Under the pieces are notes generated by a model, which was not told the DNA's origin, did not search any database, and worked only from the letters and a program-made list of their open reading frames with translations. A DNA stretch of 64,000 bases. Origin: Jeotgalibacillus malaysiensis. Lineage in GTDB: Bacteria > Bacillota > Bacilli > Bacillales > Jeotgalibacillaceae. This document shows positions 58,544-64,000 of this stretch, one piece after another; the first letter of the stretch is position 1; every line of letters begins with the position of its first letter. The stretch lies in the NCBI GenBank assembly GCA_000818095.1, contig CP009416.1, forward strand, positions 2,464,501 through 2,528,500, written 5' to 3'. Made by a program: the position numbers and the translations under genes.

Positions 58544-58593
58544 CAAAGCGAGTTGTTAATAACAACACACTACAACAATAATATTATATCACT

Positions 58594-59646
58594 TTACCTC
58601 AACAATTGGTTAACCCTCGCACGCACTTTTTCATAAGTCGCGCTGTCTACACCTAACCACTTCTGCCGGGCAGCATGTCCGTTTGGCACTTTCGGGTTAT
58701 TAATAATGTCGTCTGCCATTTGGCTGATTGTCTTGCGTGGTGCTGCAGGCGCTCCTGAAGCTCGTCTGTTGACCTCTGCCCGGACTTTAGCGTATTCCGC
58801 TGCACTAATGCCTAATGAGCGTCTGCGGTTTTCATGGCCGTTGCCGTGCTTATTATCAATAATCTCCTGCGCCATCTGTTCAATAGACTTCACAGGCTTA
58901 ACAGCTGCACCAGTCTGCAATTTACGCAATAGCGCATTATTCTGTTCTGCTGTACCTTTATAACCCACAATGCCATATTGAGCTGCAAGTTTAGCGCGGT
59001 TGGCGAATGATGAATCCATATTGTTTCGATTCATGTATTCGACTATACCTGTATATTGCTCTGTGGACGGCACAGGCGTTTTTTCTTCCACACTAGACCC
59101 CTTACCTTCATCCGTTTCAATGCGCTGATTTACGACCGCTGAGATTAAATCACGGGCAATCACATCATAGTGCTTTTTAAAGTAGTCCATATTTTCTTTG
59201 TTGGTGATAAATCCAAGTTCAAGCAGTCTGTATGAGAGCCTGCGTTTTGCGAACGTATTGAGATTGTACAGATTATCCCGACCGTGAAACATCTTGCCGC
59301 CGCGCAATCCAAAATGATTAGCGATCATGTTCCCCAGGCGGTGATCCATAGCATCCGGTGAATATTTGTGGTAGATAATCACATGACCACCTTTAGCTGC
59401 AGCACTGGCGGCGTCTAAGTGCAATTCGATAATATCATCATAGCCTGTGACTGTATTAGCATCACGATTGGCAAACATATTCTGAGTATAAAAGTCAATG
59501 TCATGACCATCTGCGTATTTACGGAGAGAAGCGAGAAATACACCATTTAACCATTCATGCTCTGATGTTCCGTTCCCTGTTGCCCCAGGGTCAAAGTTTC
59601 CGTTTCGATCATAGCCATGTCCGAGTACGATTAGTTTTTTACCCAT
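58594..59646 (-). CDS. Phage endolysin: N-acetylmuramoyl-L-alanine amidase with two Cpl-7-like repeats
   Basis: A 350-residue lysin. Amidase_3 domain (about 1-170) with zinc ligands in VLGHGYDRNG, ELHLDAA, and catalytic glutamate in LLELGFITN. A middle segment (about 190-240) is followed by two similar 40-residue repeats, each QMA-x-(D/E)-I-I-x-N ending in A-x-Y-x-KVRA-x-VN (about 255-300 and 308-350), as in Cpl-7 wall-binding repeats. No signal peptide, so release depends on the holin just upstream. Confidence 0.92.
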   Translation of the reverse strand: MGKKLIVLGHGYDRNGNFDPGATGNGTSEHEWLNGVFLASLRKYADGHDIDFYTQNMFANRDANTVTGYDDIIELHLDAASAAAKGGHVIIYHKYSPDAMDHRLGNMIANHFGLRGGKMFHGRDNLYNLNTFAKRRLSYRLLELGFITNKENMDYFKKHYDVIARDLISAVVNQRIETDEGKGSSVEEKTPVPSTEQYTGIVEYMNRNNMDSSFANRAKLAAQYGIVGYKGTAEQNNALLRKLQTGAAVKPVKSIEQMAQEIIDNKHGNGHENRRRSLGISAAEYAKVRAEVNRRASGAPAAPRKTISQMADDIINNPKVPNGHAARQKWLGVDSATYEKVRARVNQLLR

Positions 59647-59648
59647 GA

Positions 59649-59864
59649 TTATTCACCTTCCTTAGCTTTGCCTTGTTTTGTCACTGGATTGTTGTACCAC
59701 CACGCAACCATTGAGCTAACGGCTGTAAAAACTGTGGATAAGAACAGTTCTACTTCCTGATCTGAAAACGGCAGCGGACTATATCCAGCAAGCACTAAAC
59801 CCTGATTGATTAATGCAAATAAGAGCACTCCTAATCGGATGTGACCGGCTGTTGATTTTTTCAT
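59649..59864 (-). CDS. Phage holin (phi LC3 type)
   Basis: A 71-residue protein with two hydrophobic segments (LGVLLFALINQGLVLAGYSP and VFTAVSSMVAWWYNNPVT) of the phi-LC3 holin family. It lies 2 bases before the endolysin gene. Confidence 0.92.
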   Translation of the reverse strand: MKKSTAGHIRLGVLLFALINQGLVLAGYSPLPFSDQEVELFLSTVFTAVSSMVAWWYNNPVTKQGKAKEGE

Positions 59865-59876
59865 ATAAAACGCCTC

Positions 59877-60296
59877 CTAAAATAATAGATTCACCGCGCC
59901 GGCAATCAGCGCGCCACTTCCTAAAAGTCCACTGACTACCGCGATAATTAGCTGATTCTTACCTTTCTCTTTCTCGACCTTCACGTTTTCATTACGCTTG
60001 AGTCGATCGATCTCAAGATTATGTTCATCTAGCCTGTTATCGTGTGTCTTTAAATCTGTGGACACATCCTTAAAGCTGTCCTTCATTTCGGATATGTTCT
60101 TATCAATCGACTGCAGTGTAGGAACGATCATAGCAACCGATTCCTTCAACCCATTCACAGATTCATTCGTTTTTTCAATCGCTTCCCGCCATTCAGCCTT
60201 ATCTTTTTCCCGATACTCATTGAATTCCTTCCACTTCACGTAGTCCTTTAATTGCGGTTCTGCTCTTGTTTGCGCTCCCTGACTTTCGCCTGCCAC
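59877..60296 (-). CDS. XhlA-like phage membrane protein
   Basis: A 139-residue protein: long coiled coil (about 25-110, heptads in VNGLKESVAMIVPTLQSIDK) and a C-terminal membrane helix LIIAVVSGLLGSGALIAGAV. This layout matches the haemolysin XhlA family that assists holin and lysin in Bacillus phages. Overlaps the next upstream gene by 49 bases. Confidence 0.8.
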   Translation of the reverse strand: MAGESQGAQTRAEPQLKDYVKWKEFNEYREKDKAEWREAIEKTNESVNGLKESVAMIVPTLQSIDKNISEMKDSFKDVSTDLKTHDNRLDEHNLEIDRLKRNENVKVEKEKGKNQLIIAVVSGLLGSGALIAGAVNLLF

Positions 60297-60676
60297 GACA
60301 ACACCCCCAGACTACACATCGCAATAAACCAGCCAGAGACATAGAGATAACGGTAACTGGTGATGGATGATTTCGTATTTTCAAAACCTGCAGCTGCGTA
60401 TATGATCATTAAGGCTGCAGCAAGCAAAGCGCCTCCACAGTAATAAAAGTATTGTGCGCCAGTCTCACTGACCATTCCGACAAATAACAGCACACCCGCA
60501 AAGCAAAAGGCGATTCCGTAAAATTCAAATGGCGCAAGTTCTGCCATTGACTGATATACTTCAGCCTCCATGCTGATCCGATCTGAGTTGATAATAAAAA
60601 ACAGTCCGGTCATGATAAGCAGACCCGACTGGTAAAGCGCTAATACATCCATATAATTTTCATAACGTGCCTTCAT
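60248..60676 (-). CDS. Phage four-helix membrane protein of unknown function
   Basis: A 142-residue protein with four predicted membrane helices (from LALYQSGLLIMTGLFFII to LYVSGWFIAMCSLGVLSW) and a basic tail. Start at 60676 after GGAGG. Its last 16 codons overlap the XhlA-like gene in another frame. No family recognised; position suggests a lysis or exclusion role (inference). Confidence 0.75.
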   Translation of the reverse strand: MKARYENYMDVLALYQSGLLIMTGLFFIINSDRISMEAEVYQSMAELAPFEFYGIAFCFAGVLLFVGMVSETGAQYFYYCGGALLAAALMIIYAAAGFENTKSSITSYRYLYVSGWFIAMCSLGVLSWQAKVRERKQEQNRN

Positions 60677-60742
60677 ACTCTTGCCTCCACTCTTTTTATA
60701 AAGCATAAAGACCCCCTGAGTTTTTTATTTAATATATATAAA

Positions 60743-60766
60743 AAGCACCCTCAGATGAGAGTGCTT
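60743..60766 (-). terminator. Hairpin between small phage gene and membrane-protein gene
   Basis: Minus-strand stem AAGCACTCTC / GAGGGTGCTT with one mismatch, followed by TTTATATAT. Confidence 0.8.
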
Positions 60767-60777
60767 ATGCATACCGT

Positions 60778-60921
60778 TTATGATTTTAGATTCTGTTTAA
60801 GTCTCTTATTGTTTTTACTCTGATTCTTAATCATTTTCTTGTATTTTTCCTCTTCAATTTCTATCTCAGAGTATAATGAACAGTCAATGTAAATAGGAAC
60901 TTTAATTTTTTTATCGGGCAT
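60778..60921 (-). CDS. Small phage protein, 47 residues
   Basis: Opens after GGAGG with MPDKKIKVPIYIDCSLYSEI and ends in a lysine-rich helix. Too short for usual calling, but it has an ideal ribosome site and is followed by a terminator. Function unknown. Confidence 0.7.
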   Translation of the reverse strand: MPDKKIKVPIYIDCSLYSEIEIEEEKYKKMIKNQSKNNKRLKQNLKS

Positions 60922-60962
60922 ATTAAAACCTCCATAAAATAAAAAGCCCTATTTAAAGGACT

Positions 60963-61757
60963 TTAAATGAATGATATTTGCTTGTATACATCTGGTCTTT
61001 TGATTACGGTTATTATATCTTTCATGATTTGCTCTGTGTTGTTCGGTGTCTCTAATTCTGTATCTTCGAAAAGTTGAAGTATATCTTCGCTCAACGGTAA
61101 TGCTTCAGAGTAATGTTGTTGAACATGCTTATAAAACATCGTCTCATCGAATTTTACAACAGGATTCAACGTCCGATAATCTAGAAATCTCTTAACCACT
61201 AACGTACTTAGCAATATAGCATCTTCATTTATAGGCTTTATTTTCATTTGAATCTGATCTGAAAGCTCTAAGTAAGATTTAAGGTTAAAACCGTAATTGT
61301 GCAGAATTTTGTTTATTAAAGGATCGTACACTAAATCATTAATAAATTTATGTGCGCGTGTATTTTGGTTGTTGGTTAGTAAATATTTGAAACCCCTATC
61401 CCAAAACACTAAGTGCTCTAACTCGTGCGCTATATGAATAGAATCTTCAATGGATATTTTCTTGTGTTTTGTCGCAATCATATATCCATCACTTTCGATA
61501 TTTCCGAATGAAGCTGCAGAATTTAACTGATCGCTTTGAAGATAAAATACAGGTTTTTTTACTAAACCCCTTCTTTGTTGGTAATAATTAAAAAATACCT
61601 GATCTTTTTCAAATAGGTCTTTTAAAATGTAGCTCTCGTCAAAATAGTTCATTCCTTGCGATTTAAAAAAATCCCAGACTCCAGTAATACCACAACATTT
61701 TTTGAATTTTTGACCACTCATGCAAGGACATGGAGCGTTTCTTCCAATAGTCATCAT
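60963..61757 (-). CDS. SEC-C motif protein with HExxH zincin-like motif
   Basis: A 264-residue protein. The N-terminus holds the SEC-C zinc motif GRNAPCPCMSGQKFKKCCG. Near residue 110 is IEDSIHIAHELEHLVFW with H-E-L-E-H, the zinc-protease signature, in a predicted helix. C-terminal 100 residues are helical and unrecognised. It lies within the phage late region between the tail protein and the lysis cassette, a typical place for an accessory gene. Protease activity is inferred from the motif only. Confidence 0.7.
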   Translation of the reverse strand: MMTIGRNAPCPCMSGQKFKKCCGITGVWDFFKSQGMNYFDESYILKDLFEKDQVFFNYYQQRRGLVKKPVFYLQSDQLNSAASFGNIESDGYMIATKHKKISIEDSIHIAHELEHLVFWDRGFKYLLTNNQNTRAHKFINDLVYDPLINKILHNYGFNLKSYLELSDQIQMKIKPINEDAILLSTLVVKRFLDYRTLNPVVKFDETMFYKHVQQHYSEALPLSEDILQLFEDTELETPNNTEQIMKDIITVIKRPDVYKQISFI

Positions 61758-61784
61758 AATCCCCCTATTACTAAACGATAAATG

Positions 61785-61859
61785 TGGTATAATAGGGAAT
61801 GAGAATTCCTATTATGCCAAGAGTTCACAGGGTAGCCGCCCGGATGTGAGCTCTTTTTT
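61785..61859 (+). ncRNA. Candidate small phage RNA with own promoter and terminator
   Basis: On the plus strand, against all neighbouring genes, an extended -10 TGGTATAAT (61785-61793, preceded by TG) is followed by a hairpin (AATAGGGAAT / ATTCCTATT), then a stem GAGTTCACA / TGTGAGCTC with inner GGG / CCC pairs and TTTTTT ending near 61859. The transcript would be about 60 bases. No -35 hexamer is evident. Confidence 0.45.
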
Positions 61860-61904
61860 ATTGTAAATGTTTTCTATAATTAATCAAATAAATGTTTAAT
61901 TATA

Positions 61905-61937
61905 AAAGAGCAATCGGAGTGAATCTGGCTGCTCTTT
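61905..61937. terminator. Terminator after the tail-hydrolase gene
   Basis: Stem AAAGAGCA / TGCTCTTT with a 17-base loop; T-runs on both sides. Confidence 0.65.
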
Positions 61938-61986
61938 TTTGTGCCCATTTAAATATTCAAGTTACCGACCTGTTTGATCCGATTGT

Positions 61987-63747
61987 TTAATAAGTAATCA
62001 TAAATTTAAAAGCAGCAGGTTCGTTCGTGTAGTCCGTTTCAGTAATTGCCGTACCGTCCGTTTTACGTAAGAAGAAGGTCACAGTATCTAAAGACCATCC
62101 AGCCAATTCAACTGTGTAAGCCAGTGCGGGAGGAGTTGTTGTAGTGAAATATTTTTGAGCGTTAAATCCATACACAAAACCACTGCGTACAATCCCCTTC
62201 ATTGTCATTACTGCATTAACTTTGAATTTTACGAGCACTTTATCTGTCCCACTTTTCGTGACAGACTCTATCCAACCCTCGCTAGACTGACTATCAATTA
62301 CATAATTTGATCCTGAATAACTTATTCTCGCCCATCCCTTTATTTGTTTAGGAAAATCGTATTTTGTTTTATCTCTAAAATATGCTTCATTCCCACTCAC
62401 TAAATCTTTTTGATAGTTCGCACCATTAAAAAATTCTTTTAGTATGGTTTTAGCAAGAATGTCATTCCCGATTATACTCATGTGAACACCGTCAATAAGT
62501 GAGTTTTCTACATTTATTAACAAATTTACCAAGTCGACAAAACCACATCCTTGTTCTTGCGCTACTTTTTTAATTGCATTTACATAAGGCATAGTTTGTT
62601 CGACTGAATAAGTGCTCCTTTTTGTTGTGCTTAATAGTATAATCTGTGAAGATGGTTTGTTGCTTTTTATCGCAGAGACGATGGACGAAACATTTTGATA
62701 AGTTTGCTCTGCGCTCAATCCATTCGTAATATCGTTAGCTCCGGTAGTGATGAAAACTACATCTGCATTATGATCTAGAATTCTCGTTTGCACATTATCT
62801 AGTAACCATTGTGAAGTCGTACCACCTTGACCAGTCATTTTAAATGTAGTGAACTTCGTACCGATTCCGTATAGATAAATATATTTCATGCCATCGGACG
62901 AAGGGGTTGGATGCGTCTGAGTGATATTAGAGATTTTAATATCGTGGTGCTGATTGTCGCCTAATAGGTCTATCTCTATTGCGAAAATATCGTAGCCTTG
63001 GTGATCTTTTCCGACTCCATAGGTATTAACGTTCTTCTGAAACACCCCGTCTACATGAATATCAAATGCGGATGCTACGTTGAGCACGTTATAACTAGAA
63101 TATATTATAGCTTTGTTGTTTGGGTTGTTGTGTCTAAAACGAAAACTGAATTCTTCATTCACGTTCTTGGTTTGCAACATCAACATAATCCCGTTGAAAG
63201 CTGCGTTCCTATAAGGGGCAGAAAGAGGGTAATAGAAAAAGTTCGCATCTAGGTTTTTACTCCTAATAGGAATTTCGGTTATATTCTTAAAATACTCATC
63301 CATACGATGGATAGCATCACGAACCATGAATGACCATGAAAGCATCCCTACTTGATACTCATATCCGTTATTACCTCCAATAGTACCTGCCTCAAATGGA
63401 TGTCTATTAAAACTTAAACTGTCACCAGTAGAAATTACTTTGCTACCGTTCTTCAGAACAATGGGTGTAAGGTCAGCTTTTGAAATTACAACGGATTCTG
63501 ACGCTATATCTGCCAACTGGTCGGTAAGTTGCTGCCTCTCCTGGAGCAATCTTTGCTGTGGAGATCCATAGTCTATGCCGCCTGCACCCACCTTTAATTG
63601 ATCAGAAATAGTAGGGTCAGCAGACATGACAATTGAATCTAATTCAGCACGTGTTTGGTTTGCTGACGTTTCAGCTTTATCAAAATTCTCATTCAGCTTT
63701 TGTAAATTCTCTAAATCCATATTAGGACCAATCTGATTAAATGCCAT
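61987..63747 (-). CDS. Phage tail/baseplate protein with SGNH hydrolase domain
   Basis: A 586-residue protein. N-terminal helical region (about 1-90, typical of proteins attached to the tail tip), then a GDSL/SGNH hydrolase: block I SKVISTGDSLSFN with catalytic serine, block III TTGANDIT with asparagine, block V LIDGVHMS with Asp-x-x-His (about 100-450). A C-terminal domain (about 470-586) is rich in beta sequence. It probably removes acyl groups from host surface polymers during adsorption (inference). Confidence 0.88.
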   Translation of the reverse strand: MAFNQIGPNMDLENLQKLNENFDKAETSANQTRAELDSIVMSADPTISDQLKVGAGGIDYGSPQQRLLQERQQLTDQLADIASESVVISKADLTPIVLKNGSKVISTGDSLSFNRHPFEAGTIGGNNGYEYQVGMLSWSFMVRDAIHRMDEYFKNITEIPIRSKNLDANFFYYPLSAPYRNAAFNGIMLMLQTKNVNEEFSFRFRHNNPNNKAIIYSSYNVLNVASAFDIHVDGVFQKNVNTYGVGKDHQGYDIFAIEIDLLGDNQHHDIKISNITQTHPTPSSDGMKYIYLYGIGTKFTTFKMTGQGGTTSQWLLDNVQTRILDHNADVVFITTGANDITNGLSAEQTYQNVSSIVSAIKSNKPSSQIILLSTTKRSTYSVEQTMPYVNAIKKVAQEQGCGFVDLVNLLINVENSLIDGVHMSIIGNDILAKTILKEFFNGANYQKDLVSGNEAYFRDKTKYDFPKQIKGWARISYSGSNYVIDSQSSEGWIESVTKSGTDKVLVKFKVNAVMTMKGIVRSGFVYGFNAQKYFTTTTPPALAYTVELAGWSLDTVTFFLRKTDGTAITETDYTNEPAAFKFMITY

Positions 63748-63947
63748 TATTCACCCTCCTTGATTAATTGCGGTTTCATATTTTCATCAATAAAAACTCT
63801 CGCTCTCCCTAAGCTATTCGCCTCTTCTTCAGGTAGGTAGAAATAGTAATCGTATGGTGACTGCGCGACAATACTAATACCTGTCATAATATTTTTTATA
63901 AAACCTTCATTATCTACATTAATAAATACCTGTACATAACCGTCCAT
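63747..63947 (-). CDS. Small phage tail-region protein
   Basis: A 66-residue protein (MDGYVQVFINVDNEGFIKNI at the start) ending with stop TAA that overlaps the ATG of the hydrolase gene by one base (TAATG), so both are co-translated. Acidic, beta-rich; similar small proteins precede tail-fibre genes in Bacillus phages. No named family. Confidence 0.75.
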   Translation of the reverse strand: MDGYVQVFINVDNEGFIKNIMTGISIVAQSPYDYYFYLPEEEANSLGRARVFIDENMKPQLIKEGE

Positions 63948-63951
63948 TTAA

Positions 63952-64000
63952 TCACCCCGACAATGTTCTTTTTAATACACGACCTGAAGCAGTGCCGCCC
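63952..64000 (-). CDS. C-terminal end of a phage gene, cut by the window edge
   Basis: The last 15 codons (GGTASGRVLKRTLSG) and a TGA four bases before the next ATG. Probably a tail or host-recognition protein; too short to identify. Confidence 0.6.
   Translation of the reverse strand, partial: GGTASGRVLKRTLSG

Larger units (their letters stand above)
57940..64000. mobile_element. Prophage, one end only
   Basis: From a tmRNA-tail-like att sequence at 57940 the minus strand carries, in phage order, tail protein with hydrolase domain, small tail protein, XhlA-like protein, holin and endolysin, then a YolD-like gene near the border. Structural genes, integrase and the other att lie beyond the right edge. 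A siphovirus of Bacillales is likely. Confidence 0.82.

Overview
The window reads as chromosome of a low-to-moderate GC, endospore-forming member of the Bacillales (Bacillaceae/Planococcaceae type, possibly a Jeotgalibacillus-like genus; genus is inference). The evidence is gene order shared with Bacillus subtilis (fadM-fadN-fadA with coat genes; yusU-yusV; cggR-gapA-pgk-tpiA-gpmI-eno; secG-est-rnr-smpB-ssrA), spore genes (cwlJ, coat F genes), strong AGGAGG-type ribosome sites, and FadR, Fur, CcpA, CggR and ArsR-type operators.

Layout. 1-7.4 kb: beta-oxidation genes fadN-fadA (minus strand, fadA cut by the window edge), a proline dehydrogenase, two coat F genes (the second frameshifted), yusU and the siderophore ABC ATPase yusV. 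7.8-18.1 kb: thioredoxin-like, HAD phosphatase, an RND exporter (swrC-like), an SDR, a DsbA/FrnE protein, ilvD, a YjbQ-like protein, an EamA transporter and a PilZ protein. 18.5-23.1 kb: an arsenic cluster arsR-arsD-arsA-HesB-like plus a CoA-disulfide reductase/rhodanese, with no efflux permease or arsenate reductase in view. 23.5-26.1 kb: two overlapping CNNM (CorC-type) transporters preceded by an overlapping 41-codon leader ORF containing E-P-D-E-P-D.

26.4-41.7 kb: an AT-rich genomic island, almost all on the minus strand, inserted at the 3' end of ssrA (tmRNA). A second copy of the tmRNA tail plus terminator marks its far end. It carries a type I restriction-modification set (hsdR-hsdM-hsdS) with an XRE regulator, an AbiJ-like protein, an FRG-domain protein paired with an unknown 303-residue protein, another unknown protein, a zinc-ribbon protein and a GTPase. 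At the distal end are three broken genes. No integrase is visible.

41.7-57.5 kb: conserved core: ssrA-smpB (trans-translation), RNase R, carboxylesterase, SecG, an ABC drug-type exporter pair, cwlJ, and the glycolytic operon from glutaredoxin and cggR to enolase. 57.9-64 kb: one end of a prophage (YolD-like protein, endolysin, holin, XhlA-like protein, SGNH-hydrolase tail protein), whose border again carries 22 bases identical to the tmRNA tail; it runs off the right edge.

Between core genes lie eight copies of a roughly 125-base palindromic repeat, a second palindromic family, and several degenerate tandem arrays. None of these was seen inside the island or the prophage.
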